64,000 nt of DNA from JAOUEA01 sp963810915 (GCA_963810915.1 CAWEPH010000006.1:310001-374000), one strand, 5' to 3'; counted from the first letter of the stretch, positions 6,728 to 16,105 are shown. Numbers and translations: made by a program. The notes: generated by a model not told the origin, from the sequence alone.

Positions 6728-7153
6728 GGAGCCTGAACGTAGGGCATCTGGGGGATCAGCACATCGGCCGAACGTCTACCCCTTTCCCCTAGCTTTTCCC
6801 GGCTCCCATCGCGCCGGCCAGAGCAGCGCAGCCGTCGAGCGGTGGTGGGAGATGTCGAGAGGTGGGATCGGTGCCCGGGGTGGAGGCCAGCTACCAACGG
6901 GCTAGATATCCTGCCCGCCGAAAGGCGGATGCGCCCGACCTCGGCTGAGTTCATCCTTTCGTCGTCGGGCAGGGCGTGCGGCATTCCCCCGGTCCGCCGA
7001 GAGGTCCAACGGCGAGGGGCTTTCCGGCAGGACGGGCGCTGGCGTCCTGCCCGCCCATGCATCCCCGTCGCACGGAGCCGGACCTGCGAGTGCCTTGCGA
7101 TCGGGCCCTTACCAGGCTGGTCGCACCAGCTGTTCAACGTGAACCCGCCTGCG
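6728..7153. other. Gap with no supported gene
   Basis: About 425 bases without a gene I can support. It contains one copy of a 31-base similarity (6952-6982) that recurs at 7484-7516. Open frames on both strands lack ribosome binding sites and have low-complexity Arg/Pro/Gly composition. Confidence 0.4.
6952..6982. repeat. Short dispersed repeat, copy 1 (second at 7484-7516)
   Basis: CATCCTTTCG, a few variable bases, then GTCGGGCAGGGCGTGCGGC here matches CATCCTTTCG ... GTCGGGCAGGACGTGCGGC at 7484-7516. Both lie next to the HTH remnant at 7154-7344, one on each side. They may be fragments of the same decayed gene on the reverse strand. Confidence 0.35.
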
Positions 7154-7344
7154 TCAACTCAACCTGCAACTAGGAAGCCGGTGAGAGTCGAGGCCATCCG
7201 ACTTACGCGCAGCAGCGAGCCACCGCGGCCAGCCGAACGGCTCGCAGACGCGCTCGTAGGTGTCCAAGTCCGAGGACTTCGTACCGGCCTCGATCTCGCC
7301 GTACTCCCGCACGATCACGACGACGAGCCACGAAGCGCCGGCGA
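7154..7344 (-). pseudogene. XRE-type HTH regulator remnant, copy 2
   Basis: The reverse strand reads GASWLVVVIVREYGEIEAG, then TKSSDLDTYERVCEPFGWPR, aligned residue for residue with the remnant at 1528-1719 and sharing its ending DTYERVCE-x-FGWPR. The turn glycine (Gly to Val) and other conserved positions are mutated. There is no start codon, and the frame runs past the ancestral end to TGA at 7154-7156. This is a dead fragment of the same gene family. Confidence 0.45.
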
Positions 7345-7771
7345 TCCGCAGGATGCGTCGATGGCTCCCTTTAGCGGGCGGAGGACCCCCCTAACGGGGG
7401 ACCCCCCAAAAGGGGGAACCCCCCAAACTTCTGAGGCGGTTACTTTCCGCCGACTGACGCATGTGGGCGACACCCCCGAAGTGCATCCTTTCGAACAGTC
7501 GGGCAGGACGTGCGGCTTGTGCACACTCCGACACGGCCTACTCGGGGGGCCGAGAAGCACCCCCCCGGAGACGCAAGCTCGCATCGTACCCGCCCAACGT
7601 GAGCCGAAGACGAGACCGAAGGACGGGAGGCTGCCGACATGATGAGGGGTGACGGCAACCTGATCCGTCCTGGATCCTGCGCGCCGAGAGCTGGAAGGCC
7701 CAACACCTCCGTGGGTGCGTACGCCATCTGGATAGCGAGCGGGACGTGCAACGATGGAGGGGTGAGCTGAG
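7345..7771. other. Gap with C/G tandem hairpins, no gene
   Basis: About 425 bases with no supported gene. At 7386-7426 a unit of six C, a four-base spacer and five G is repeated in tandem (spacers TAAC and AAAA), followed by six more C. Each unit can form a 5-bp hairpin, and the units can pair with each other. The second copy of a short dispersed repeat lies at 7484-7516. Confidence 0.4.
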
Positions 7772-8284
7772 ATGGACGTGGTCCCGGCTGGATCGGTTGG
7801 CATCAGCGACGTACCCGATCCACGCAGCAAGCAGAGTGGCACGAACTACTGGATGAGAGACAACGCGGGCCGCAAGCAGCTTAGGGATGAATGGAACGAT
7901 GAGCGATTCGACTGGACGGCACAGTTCCACACAGTCGTGACGATCCCTCGCGGGATGGGTCGTCAGTCGGTGATCGACGTGCACGAGAAACGGGGTTGGA
8001 TCTTGCAGACCTTCATGATGGTGGAGATGGGCAATCACCTGATGACGTTCATCCCTGGCGGAAGCGCCATCACCGGTCCTCTCTCGTCTTCCCCCAAGAT
8101 GTGTCCGACATGTGGAACTGCTCGTCGGGACTTCTGCGCGAACCGTTGCATCGGCCAGCCCGATCCCTGGCACACGGGGCTGTCATCCGCCCTTCCTTTC
8201 GAGACGAGCGCAGCTCTGCCACCTGCACCTCCACGTGAGACGCCCGCCTCGGGCGCGACGCCTCCCCGTCCCGACGGCGAGTAG
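7772..8284 (+). CDS. Hypothetical protein, 170 aa, with CPTC motif
   Basis: A 170-residue protein starting MDVVPAGSVGISDVPDP behind a GAGGGGTGAGCTGAG leader. The middle part (about 25-85) is protein-like and polar, with WNDERFDWTAQFHTVVTIPRG. Residues 110-125 have CPTCGTARRDFCANRC, a possible C-x2-C ... C-x3-C zinc site. The C-terminal 40 residues are Pro/Ala-rich and may be a linker or read-through after a lost frame. No family is recognised. It precedes a secreted-protein gene in the same orientation. Confidence 0.5.
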   Translation: MDVVPAGSVGISDVPDPRSKQSGTNYWMRDNAGRKQLRDEWNDERFDWTAQFHTVVTIPRGMGRQSVIDVHEKRGWILQTFMMVEMGNHLMTFIPGGSAITGPLSSSPKMCPTCGTARRDFCANRCIGQPDPWHTGLSSALPFETSAALPPAPPRETPASGATPPRPDGE

Positions 8285-8393
8285 GGAGGTTCAGGAGCCA
8301 CGAGCGAACGTGCCGCCGCGTAGATCGCTTGGGACTACTGTGGGCGGAAGATCGCGATGGCTGCACGGCGGAGCGACTGGAGAAGCGAGTGCC

Positions 8394-8834
8394 GTGAGTG
8401 TCAGGCGAACAACTGTGGTGGTTGGCATGGTCATGGCGTTATCGGTGATCGCGCCGTTGACCGAGGGTATCGCTCACCCGACCACGAGTTTCGAGGCGTG
8501 CGCCGCCCGCACGCGGACGTCGGAGTCATGCCTGCGGCGTGCTCGATACACGTGGGGCGATACCGTCTTCCTGCGCGCGAAGGTCACGCCCGCCCACGGC
8601 GGGTTCCGAGCGGCGGTCCTTCGGCGCGATCCCGGATCCAATGTTTGGATGCGTGTGGATGCCGTTCGGGTTTCCGATCGCGGGCGGATGTGGTGGAGGT
8701 GGAAGACGACCTTCCAAGATGCCGACAGGCATGGTCCCTACACGTTCAAGTTCCAGATCCACGGAGTCAGCAGCTTGGTGTGGACGTGGGTGCTGTACCG
8801 CGATCAGCACCCACGCTCGACGCCCCCTGCATAG
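8394..8834 (+). CDS. Secreted hypothetical protein
   Basis: A 146-residue protein read from GTG 8394. This start is chosen because it places a signal peptide at the N-terminus: basic VSVRR, hydrophobic TVVVGMVMALSVIAPL, and a likely cleavage before AHP. The mature part has two Cys about 9 residues apart (ACAARTRTSESC) and beta-rich segments (DTVFLRAKVTPAHGGFRAAV, then WWRWKTTFQDADRHGPYTF) resembling an Ig-like or bacterial adhesion fold. No domain can be named with confidence. The frame is open much further upstream, but that part is not protein-like. Confidence 0.55.
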   Translation: MSVRRTTVVVGMVMALSVIAPLTEGIAHPTTSFEACAARTRTSESCLRRARYTWGDTVFLRAKVTPAHGGFRAAVLRRDPGSNVWMRVDAVRVSDRGRMWWRWKTTFQDADRHGPYTFKFQIHGVSSLVWTWVLYRDQHPRSTPPA

Positions 8835-8902
8835 GTTGGCGGTCGCGCTCACGGCAGGAGGTACTGCGATGAGCCGGACGTCGTCGACGCGCTGCCGACC
8901 CG

Positions 8903-9073
8903 TCAGGGTTGGCGGGAACGCTCCACCAGAGCCGCCAGGCTGTGGGCGATGGAGACGATCGCGAGCGCCTGTACCGCCTCGTAGCTGCCGGGTTTCAGCG
9001 TGCCCGCGAGCGAAGCCGCCTGCTGTGCGAAATCGGCTGCGGTCCGCGCCCCTGCTTCATCGTCGATCGCCAT
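8903..9073 (-). CDS. Small Ala-rich helical protein, 56 aa
   Basis: A 56-residue reverse-strand frame with ATG 9071-9073 and a GGAAGGGTGG leader. It begins MAIDDEAGARTAADFAQQ, and the rest is a helix-forming Ala/Leu-rich segment (YEAVQALAIVSIAHSLAALV) ending in a basic tail, RSRQP. It reads as a soluble amphipathic helical hairpin. No family is recognised. It lies 92 bases downstream of the metallophosphoesterase stop in the same orientation, so co-transcription is possible. Confidence 0.45.
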   Translation of the reverse strand: MAIDDEAGARTAADFAQQAASLAGTLKPGSYEAVQALAIVSIAHSLAALVERSRQP

Positions 9074-9165
9074 CGTTGCCACCCTTCCCTCGATGTGGAT
9101 CCCTCACAGTAACCAGGAGAGGAACGCGGGAGCGACCGACCGAGGATCCCACCCAGGCGCTCGGC

Positions 9166-10975
9166 TCAGTGGCAGGTGGCGCTGCCCGCATCCGTGAAGG
9201 TGGACGAGCCCTCCGGCAGGAACCGCCAGTCGTAGCTGCCCGCGTGGAGCGTCAGCTTCAGCGCCCCGAACGTCTGGTCCGTCGCGGTCGCGCTGTTGGC
9301 CGAGCGGTTCGAGGGGGCGGCGAGCTTGTGCAGGTTCCTGCCGCCGACACCGACGACCCACTGCACCATCCCGTTCGGGTCGTAGTTGCCGGCGGCGTTC
9401 TGCGGCTTGAACCGCTCGTAGAAGTGGGAGTCGCCGCCCAGGATCGCCTCGACTCCGGCCGGCACGAGGTCGTCCCAGAACGGCTTCATCGCGCCGGTTA
9501 CCTGCGACCCATTCGCCTTCGATCGGAACCGCGGCTTGTGCAGCATCGCGATCGTGCACCCCGTGGCATGCGCGGCGAGGTCTTGCTCGAGCCAGTCGTT
9601 CTGCGGCGAGCCCTCACCGCAGCCGCCGGGAACGTCCGAGCACTCCGAGTTCAGCGCGATGAAGTGCCAGCCCGCGTGGTCCCAGCTGTAGTAGCCGCCG
9701 GGCTGCGGACCACCTTGGACGCCCCAGTACGCGAAGTACCCGTCCGGACCCGACGACCCGCAGCCGGTTCCGGCCGTGTCGTAGTCCTCGTCGGAGAGGA
9801 TGGGATGGGTGATCGCCTTGTACTGCCCCCACGAGGGGTTGTACGCCTGCTGGAAGGCCGCGAGTCCCCCGCAGTCGTATTGGGTATCGCCGACGGCGAG
9901 GATCTGATCGGCTCCGTTCAGCAGCTGCGCGGTCCATCTCTGGCGGCACGCGGTCGCAGTACCGTTCCCGCCGTTGAAGCTCGCCGTCGGACGGATCGCA
10001 CGCGATGTCTCCCGCCGCCATCACCACGGCGCCGCCGCCACCGCCCGTATCCGGCGGCGTGGTCACGTCGACCGGCGCCGACGCATCGGAGGATCCTGAT
10101 CCGTTCGTAGCGGCGACCGCGTAGGCATACGGGGTCGACGGCGCGACGGTCGTGTCCGTGAAGCTCGTGCTCGTGGGCGTGGCGAGGAGACCGCCGTCGC
10201 GATAGACCGTGTAGCCGGTCGCGCCGCTGGAGGCGTTCCAGCTGAGATCCACGCGGGTGGCCGAGATCGCCGTGGCGCTCAGCCCCGTCGGGATCGGCGG
10301 CGCGGTGCCGCCACCGCCACCACCCACGAACGTCGTGGAGATGATCACGTCGTCGAAGACGACGTCCATCGATGTCGATGCCGTGTCGTTGCGGCCCAGC
10401 ACCACCTGTCCAACCGCGGCGGTGCCGAAGTCCTGCGCCCCGCTGATGTCATCGACGCGCACGCCGTTCGCCCACGCCTCGCCGACCCCCGATGCGCCGT
10501 TCACGAGCACGTGGAGCTGCAGGTCGACGAAGGCGCCCGGGGACACGCCGAGGGCGCTCGTGCGCGTTCCGCCCGTCAAAACGTTCTTCAGCACCAGCTT
10601 GTCGGACGCATTCACGTTGAGGGAAGCCACGATCTTGCCCCCGGCGGTGCGCACCCGGAGCAGCGGCGTCGAGCCGGCATGGCTCACGACCTCGACGAGG
10701 GCCCGGACGTACAGGTCTGATTGCGGCACCGACAGGACCTTGGTCGCGTGAGCCGACCCGGACGAGCCCGTGGCGCGCCCCGCCCACGCCCCCGCTGCCC
10801 TGATCGCCTGCTGTGGGGAGAAGTTGTTGGAGGAGGTCCACTGTCCGAGCGTCCCCGACTCGAACCCGTCGGACAGGAGTTCGGCGGCCGCACCCGGATG
10901 CATCGGGAGGAGCACACCGGTCACCACGGACGCCGACACGAGCAGCGCCTTCCACCGACGTCGTCGGCCCACCAT
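9166..10975 (-). pseudogene. Secreted metallophosphoesterase with Fn3 domain, one frameshift
   Basis: The N-terminal part is read from ATG 10973-10975: signal peptide (basic MVGRRRRWK, hydrophobic LLVSASVVTGVLL), a LamG-like beta domain (about 35-220), a Gly-rich linker and an Fn3 domain (IPTGLSATAISATRVDLSWN ...). The frame then shifts at 9988-9995. Past the shift the calcineurin-like phosphoesterase core continues (AAGDIAC before the shift; VGDTQYD, LHKP and GGDSHFYERF after), ending in a beta-rich tail at 9166. The shift is explained by a 4-base tandem duplication, CGGA-CGGA: removing one unit restores one frame of about 600 residues. It would be a secreted phosphatase of the purple-acid-phosphatase type. 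Confidence 0.75.
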
Positions 10976-11108
10976 GGATGCCCCCACTCCTCTCCCGCCC
11001 CGGCCCGGATCGGGGGCGGGTTCGGTGCCGATGGTAACCGCTCTCGGCATCGGAGAGTAAACCGGACGTCGTAGGTCCTACGCCGGAGCCCGCTCGCGCG
11101 GCACCCGG

Positions 11109-11378
11109 TCAGACGCGGGGGTAGGTGTAGCCGTACCCCTTCACGCGCATCGCCTTGGTGGACGTGCTGTAAAGGCGCGACCGAGGGATCGGGACCATCT
11201 CGCCGCACCGCCCACAGGTGAAGGCCCCATCCCAGCGCGCCGGGATGGCTTGCGCCCAATGGCATTCCGTACATGTCTCGAAGATCATCTCCGAGAAGCA
11301 CGAGAAGCACCGCGTCTTGACGGCGTCGTCGCCCGCCGGTGTCGGCATCATGCAGTCGGGACAGGTGAGATAGGCCAT
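11109..11378 (-). CDS. Zinc-ribbon protein with four CxxC pairs
   Basis: An 89-residue protein with four knuckles: CPDC (6-9), CFSC (24-27), CTEC (36-39) and CGRC (55-58), enough for two zinc ions in a double zinc ribbon. The C-terminus is basic and Tyr-rich (MRVKGYGYTYPRV). No catalytic domain is present, so a nucleic-acid or protein binding role is likely but not shown. It is downstream of and co-oriented with the FkbM methyltransferase gene, 63 bases away. I do not recognise a named family. Confidence 0.7.
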   Translation of the reverse strand: MAYLTCPDCMMPTPAGDDAVKTRCFSCFSEMIFETCTECHWAQAIPARWDGAFTCGRCGEMVPIPRSRLYSTSTKAMRVKGYGYTYPRV

Positions 11379-11441
11379 GGCGCTCGATAGGTCATCGGGT
11401 CCGAGGGGGGGCGCCTGTAGGCCAGACGGGGGAACTCGGGA

Positions 11442-12368
11442 CTATCGGCGATGGATCGACCGCCGAACGGCCCGCAGGGGGGCCGTGAGCCTCCACGACG
11501 TGGATCCGTACACGAGCTCGAGCCGCGACTTCAATCCTGCGGTCTCGGCGTGGAGCGCATCCGCCTCGGCCGAGGACGCGCGCGCCGCCGCGTCGAGCTC
11601 CTCCATGCGCGCCACGAGCTGCTCCTCGCGCGCCACCTCCCACCATCGTCGGGGCTTCCCGTCGATCAACGGGTTGAGCTCGGGCGCGAGGACGTCCGCC
11701 AGCTGCGCGTCCTCCGAGCGTACGTACCAGCGGTTGAGGCCGTCGTCGGCCGCGAAGCCGAACCCTGCATCCGTCAGGATCGCCTCGCTCTCCGCGTAGG
11801 TGTCCTCCGCCCGGCGAGGCGCCCGGGCCTCCACCACGACGACGAGCGGACGGAACCGTCCGAGATCCGCGCCCCGCAGGACCGCCGGCTCGAAGCCCTC
11901 GACGTCCACCTTCAGGAAGTGGAACCCGCCCGGATCCTCCGCAGGGGTGCCCTCCATCAGCTCGCGCAGCGGCATCATCTCGACCTCGGTCACCTCGACA
12001 CGGCTCCCCTCGGTCCGGTGTCGATCCGCGATCGCGGTCTCCAGCGTGGTGAGGCCCGTCTGCGCACCCTCGGCGCTGACGATCACGTTCAGCGAGACCC
12101 GCGCGCGCTCGGTGCCGGCCGCCACCTCGGCCACGCGGTCGCGCGGTCGCTCCTCGCGCAAGCGTCCCGCGTAGTAGGGGTTGGGCTCCACGTCGAGGCC
12201 GGCCCATCCGTGTTCGTAGGCGACCTTGGTCACGGAGTCCTCGGAGGGATCCATGGCACCGACGTCCACGTAGAACCCCGGTTCGAGCCGGTGCAGCACC
12301 CGCCAGAGGCGCACGTCCTCCCAGTGATCGGCCCAGGAAACGGGGAGGTGCGGCGGGAGGCCCGGCAT
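11442..12368 (-). CDS. FkbM family methyltransferase
   Basis: A 308-residue S-adenosylmethionine-dependent O-methyltransferase of the FkbM family, usually acting on sugars of glycans or natural products. The SAM-binding motif I is FYVDVGAMDPSEDSVTK (32-48), with the acidic GLDVEPNP (57-64). The hallmark FLKVDVEGFEPAVLRG is near residue 150. A helical, probably coiled-coil segment (about 235-280) ends in YGSTSWRLTAPLRAVRR, a tail shared with many cell-surface glycosyltransferases, which suggests membrane-associated glycan work. It is upstream of the zinc-ribbon gene. The exact substrate is unknown. Confidence 0.85.
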   Translation of the reverse strand: MPGLPPHLPVSWADHWEDVRLWRVLHRLEPGFYVDVGAMDPSEDSVTKVAYEHGWAGLDVEPNPYYAGRLREERPRDRVAEVAAGTERARVSLNVIVSAEGAQTGLTTLETAIADRHRTEGSRVEVTEVEMMPLRELMEGTPAEDPGGFHFLKVDVEGFEPAVLRGADLGRFRPLVVVVEARAPRRAEDTYAESEAILTDAGFGFAADDGLNRWYVRSEDAQLADVLAPELNPLIDGKPRRWWEVAREEQLVARMEELDAAARASSAEADALHAETAGLKSRLELVYGSTSWRLTAPLRAVRRSIHRR

Positions 12369-12417
12369 GGCGCGAGATGCTAGCAGCCGGGCTCCGAGGA
12401 GACCGCCGGCGAGGGCG

Positions 12418-13512
12418 TCACACGCCGTCGAGTCCGAGCACCGACGCCAACGCGGACGCGACGACCTCGGGATCGTCGGCGCGGACCGTGATGTGGCCGA
12501 GCTTGCGACCCGGCCTGGGCGCCTTCCCGTACGTGTGCAGGTGGGCGTGCGGCACGGTCGCCACCGACGCCAAGTCGGGCTCGGTTCCGATCAGGTTCAC
12601 CATCGCCGAGGTCCCGATCGGTGCCGGCGGACCGAGCGGCAGGCCCGTGACGGCCCGCAGGTGCTGCTCGAACTGCGAGGTCTCGGCGCCCTCGATCGTC
12701 CAGTGCCCGGTGTTGTGCACGCGGGGCGCCATCTCGTTGCCGAGCAGATCCTCGCCGACCTGGAACAGCTCGACCGCCAGCACGCCAACGTACGCCAGGT
12801 CGTCCATCAACGCGTGCACGTGCGCTTCGGCGCGCGCCTCGAGCTCCGGCGAGAGGTCCGGGGCCGGCGCGCGGGTGAGACGCAGGATCCCGTCGCGATG
12901 GTGGTTCTGCACGAGCGGATAGCAGGCGACCGCGCCGTCACGCCCGCGGGCCGCCACGATCGAGAGCTCGCGGTCGAAGGCCACGAACCCCTCGAGCAGC
13001 GACGGCACCTCCCCGACCGCCCGCCAGGCATCCTCGGCGCGGGCGCGGTCGTGGATCACGACCTGTCCCTTGCCGTCGTAGCCGAAGCGTCGCGTCTTCA
13101 GGACGGCCGGCGTGCCGATCGCGTCGAGCGCCGTCTCCAGCTCCTCGGTCGAGGCGACGGGGGCGTACGGAGGCACCGGCAGGCCGACGGCCTCGAACCG
13201 GCGTTTCTCGCGCAGGCGGTCCTGCGCCACCTCCAGCGCGGCGGGGGGCGGGTAGACCGGGACGCGCTCCGCCATCGCGCGCACCGCGTTCACCCCGACG
13301 TTCTCGAACTCGTACGTGAGCACGTCGGACCTCGCCGCCAGGCGCTCCAGCGATCCGAGGTCGTCGTAGGCGCCCACGAGCGCGGGCGCGACCTGCGCCG
13401 CCGGTGAGTCGGCCGCCGGGTCGAGCGTCGTGCAGCGGATCCCGAGGGGGTAGCCGGCGATCGCGAGCATGCGGCCGAGTTGACCGCCCCCCACGATCCC
13501 GACGCGCGCCAC
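12418..13512 (-). CDS. purK: N5-carboxyaminoimidazole ribonucleotide synthase (PurK)
   Basis: A 364-residue ATP-grasp enzyme that makes N5-CAIR from AIR, bicarbonate and ATP, the step before PurE in purine synthesis. The N-terminus VGIVGGGQLGRMLAIAG is the PurK signature. VLKTRRFGYDGKGQ (about 136-149) is the ATP-grasp lysine loop, and ELFQVGEDLLGNEMAPRVHN followed by TGHW is the C-terminal metal/ATP-binding part. The length matches the family. It is 3 bases downstream of purE, forming a purE-purK operon. Confidence 0.95.
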   Translation of the reverse strand: MARVGIVGGGQLGRMLAIAGYPLGIRCTTLDPAADSPAAQVAPALVGAYDDLGSLERLAARSDVLTYEFENVGVNAVRAMAERVPVYPPPAALEVAQDRLREKRRFEAVGLPVPPYAPVASTEELETALDAIGTPAVLKTRRFGYDGKGQVVIHDRARAEDAWRAVGEVPSLLEGFVAFDRELSIVAARGRDGAVACYPLVQNHHRDGILRLTRAPAPDLSPELEARAEAHVHALMDDLAYVGVLAVELFQVGEDLLGNEMAPRVHNTGHWTIEGAETSQFEQHLRAVTGLPLGPPAPIGTSAMVNLIGTEPDLASVATVPHAHLHTYGKAPRPGRKLGHITVRADDPEVVASALASVLGLDGV

Positions 13513-13515
13513 GGA

Positions 13516-14007
13516 CTATCCCGCGGGATCGGGATGGTCGAGCACGTGGGCGGTCTGTGCGGCGCGGAACGTGATCAGCCGCTCGCGCACGGCGTCGTCG
13601 TGCAGGGCCACCACCGCTGCGGCGAGCAGGGCGGCGTTCACCGCGCCCGAGCGACCGATCGCGAGCGTGCCCACCGGGATGCCCGCCGGCATCTGCGCGA
13701 TGGACAGGAGCGAATCCATCCCCTTGAGCGCCTTCGATTCCACCGGCACGCCGAGCACGGGGAGGTGCGTCTTGGCTGCGGTCATGCCCGGAAGGTGGGC
13801 CGCGCCGCCCGCGCCGGCCACGATGACCTGGAGCCCGCGGTCCGCGGCGGTGGACGCGTACTCGAAGAGCAGGTCGGGCGTGCGATGGGCGCTCACGACC
13901 CGCGTCTCGCACGCGACGCCGAGCTCCTCGAGGGTCTCGACCGTGTGCTTCATCGTCTCCCAGTCGGAGCGCGACCCCATGATGACGCCCACCAACGGCT
14001 CGCTCAT
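13516..14007 (-). CDS. purE: N5-CAIR mutase (PurE, class I)
   Basis: A 163-residue enzyme that converts N5-CAIR to CAIR. VGVIMGSRSDWETMKH (about 6-21) is the nucleotide-binding start with the SRSD motif, VSAHRTPDLLFEYA carries the catalytic His, and GGAAHLPGM is the CO2-handling loop of class I bacterial PurE. The length is normal. It lies directly upstream of purK and is probably transcribed first. Confidence 0.95.
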   Translation of the reverse strand: MSEPLVGVIMGSRSDWETMKHTVETLEELGVACETRVVSAHRTPDLLFEYASTAADRGLQVIVAGAGGAAHLPGMTAAKTHLPVLGVPVESKALKGMDSLLSIAQMPAGIPVGTLAIGRSGAVNAALLAAAVVALHDDAVRERLITFRAAQTAHVLDHPDPAG

Positions 14008-14052
14008 GGCCTGAGTCTATCGGCGCCGAGACGCCTCCCGCCCCACTCCGCG

Positions 14053-14816
14053 CTACTTCGGCGGCGACGCGCGCCGGACCTGCCGAGCGCGGCCGAGGTT
14101 CCCGATCAGCAGGCCGACGGCCACCACCAGGTAGATCTGGCCCATGACCGCCTCGGTGACCGCGAGCATCTGCGGGAAGCTCTCGGCCATCGTGAGGTCG
14201 CCGTAGCCCACGGTGGACAGGGTCGTGAAGCTGAAGTACGTGGTGTTCACCGTCGGTCGCCGGCTGACCTCCCGCGAACAGGACGCCGTCGTCGAGTCGC
14301 GGCCATCAGGCCGAAGATCGCGCCGAAGATCAGCCCCACGAGCAGGTAGATGCAGATGCCCGCCATGACCGTCGCCCACGAGACCGTGAGATGCGTGCCC
14401 ATCCGCAGGAGGATCGAGACGAGGACGGCCAAGAGCAGCAACAGGGTCATGGCGTCCAGCACGCTGCGGGCCGTCTCGGAGTCGGCGATAGGAGGCGAAG
14501 ATCGCCGCGACGATCAGGACGGGCACGGCGACGAGCGCGATGCGGAAGGCGAGCTTCGGCGCCCGCGAGGTCCGCAGGGCGAACAGGAGCGTGACGCCGA
14601 GGAGCGACCACGGCGAGCACGCGCTGGAGCCCGGTGTCGGACAGCCCGGCGATGCAGAGCGTGCTGAGCAGGATGAGCAGGAGCAGCAGCCCGTAGCTGT
14701 CGGCGGCGGCGAGGCGCTGCCTGAGGGTCCAGCCGCGACGGTGCCCCGGCAGCGCGTGCGCTACGCCGTCGTCGGTCCCGCCCGTCCCGGCGGCGTCGTT
14801 CGGTTCGGTGGTCCAT
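14053..14816 (-). pseudogene. Ion channel (K+ channel-type), three frameshifts
   Basis: Membrane-protein segments on the reverse strand fit one protein only if three single-base shifts are allowed, near 14610, 14485 and 14290. In order: a soluble N-terminus, helix 1 (YGLLLLLILLSTLCIAGL), a second hydrophobic block (IALVAVPVLIVAAIFASY), two more (MTLLLLLAVLVSILL; ATVMAGICIYLLVGLIFGAI), then the pore: YFSFTTLSTVGYGDLT, which contains the K+ selectivity filter TVGYG, and a last helix. The tail RARQVRRASPPK is basic. The layout is that of a bacterial voltage-gated-like or 2-TM-extended K+ channel. It is probably non-functional as read. Confidence 0.65.
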
Positions 14817-14850
14817 CGGCGGAGTCTAGAGCGCGATGACCGACAGGTCC

Positions 14851-16053
14851 TCAGGCGCCGAGCGCCCGGAGCCAGATCCTCGCCACCCGCCCGGGGTCGG
14901 TGAACACGACCTCGCGGGCCCCCAGCCAGTCCGCGAGCTCGTGCAGGGCTCGCGCCACCGCCGCGCCGGCGCTCGCCGGCGCGTCGTCCTCCGCGTGGAC
15001 GGCGTGCACGTTCAGGACGCCCGAGGCGCGATCGAACCGCGGGTCGATGCGGCCGATCAGGCGATCGCCGTGCAGGATCGGCAGCACGAAGTAGCCCCAC
15101 CGCCGCTGCGCCACCGGCACGTAGATCTCCAGGCGGAAGAAGAAGTCGAACAGAGCCTCGGTGTGATCGCGATCGGAGACCAGATCGTCGAACGGCGACA
15201 GGAGCACGGTCCGGGGTCGGAAGGGATGGTCGAGCAGCTCGGCGTGCGCGTACCACTCCCCCTTCACCCCGTCCACCTCCACGGGAACCGCCACGCCCTC
15301 CCGCGCCAGCTCCCGAAACGCGCGTTCCCACCCCGGCGGGCGCCCGTCGAAGGCGTAGCCGAACTGGGTGGGTGTGGCCACCCCGCGCGCGTGGAGCTGG
15401 CGCTCGAGGATGCGGCGCGCCACCTCGCGCTGCGGGAGACGAGGCTCCGCGACCGGGAGGCTCCGCTCCGTGAGATCCCACAACCGCTGCTGGCCGTCCC
15501 GCCCGACGATCATGATCTCGCCCTTGCTCCACATCAGGTCGAGCATCATCGCGACGCTGCGGCCCCGCTCGTCGTTCCACCCGCCCGAGCGCCAGGGGAT
15601 GACCGCGCGGTCCTCCAGGTCGCGGGCCCGCATCGGACCGTTGCGGCGGAGCTCCCGCATGACGTAGCGACGGAATCCGGCGTTCGCGGTGAGCCAATCC
15701 TTGATGTAGCGGCGACGGGCCGCTCCCGACGACGGTCCGCGATCCGGGTAGCGGAGCATCGACTCTCGGTGCACCGCGAAGTCCGAGGTGGGGACGATGT
15801 GGACCCAGTACTCGAAGAGCGAGCGCTTGGTCCAGAGCATCCGCTCGAGCTCCTCCACGCGGAACCGACGGCCCAGCCGCGAGAAGAGCACGAGGTGCTC
15901 GGTGCGCGCCACGGCCGACGTGGGATCCATCTGCACCATCCACAGGTCGTGGACCACGTCCGCGACGGAGGCCGGGCGCGGCGCGGACAACCGCTGGCCC
16001 ACCACGCACAGGCGCCGCGCCTGCCGTCGCGTGAGCCTCAGGGGAGCGTTCAC
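14851..16053 (-). CDS. Winged-helix DNA-binding protein, YcaQ/AlkX-like
   Basis: A 400-residue protein of the HTH_42 (YcaQ/AlkX) family, whose studied members are DNA glycosylases that open interstrand cross-links or remove bulky alkyl adducts. It begins LTRRQARRLCVVGQRL, followed by VHDLWMVQMDPTSAVARTEH, matching the family's first winged helix. FEYWVHIVPTSDFAVHR and LLSPFDDLVSDRD are further family motifs; the latter resembles the catalytic LSPFDNL(L/I) loop. RRWGYFVLPILHGDRLIGRI is the conserved C-terminal strand region. It is divergent from the membrane-protein gene at 16106. Confidence 0.82.
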   Translation of the reverse strand: MNAPLRLTRRQARRLCVVGQRLSAPRPASVADVVHDLWMVQMDPTSAVARTEHLVLFSRLGRRFRVEELERMLWTKRSLFEYWVHIVPTSDFAVHRESMLRYPDRGPSSGAARRRYIKDWLTANAGFRRYVMRELRRNGPMRARDLEDRAVIPWRSGGWNDERGRSVAMMLDLMWSKGEIMIVGRDGQQRLWDLTERSLPVAEPRLPQREVARRILERQLHARGVATPTQFGYAFDGRPPGWERAFRELAREGVAVPVEVDGVKGEWYAHAELLDHPFRPRTVLLSPFDDLVSDRDHTEALFDFFFRLEIYVPVAQRRWGYFVLPILHGDRLIGRIDPRFDRASGVLNVHAVHAEDDAPASAGAAVARALHELADWLGAREVVFTDPGRVARIWLRALGA

Positions 16054-16105
16054 GCGATGCAGGCTACGCTACCGCGCTGACGCCCACGGACCAGGAGGGA
16101 GCCGG

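Noticed and set aside
14447..16009. Single long reverse frame covering the YcaQ-like gene and the K+ channel start
   Set aside because: Over the YcaQ-like region this frame is an Arg/Gly/Pro-rich shadow; only its last part, over the channel N-terminus, is protein-like and was used there.
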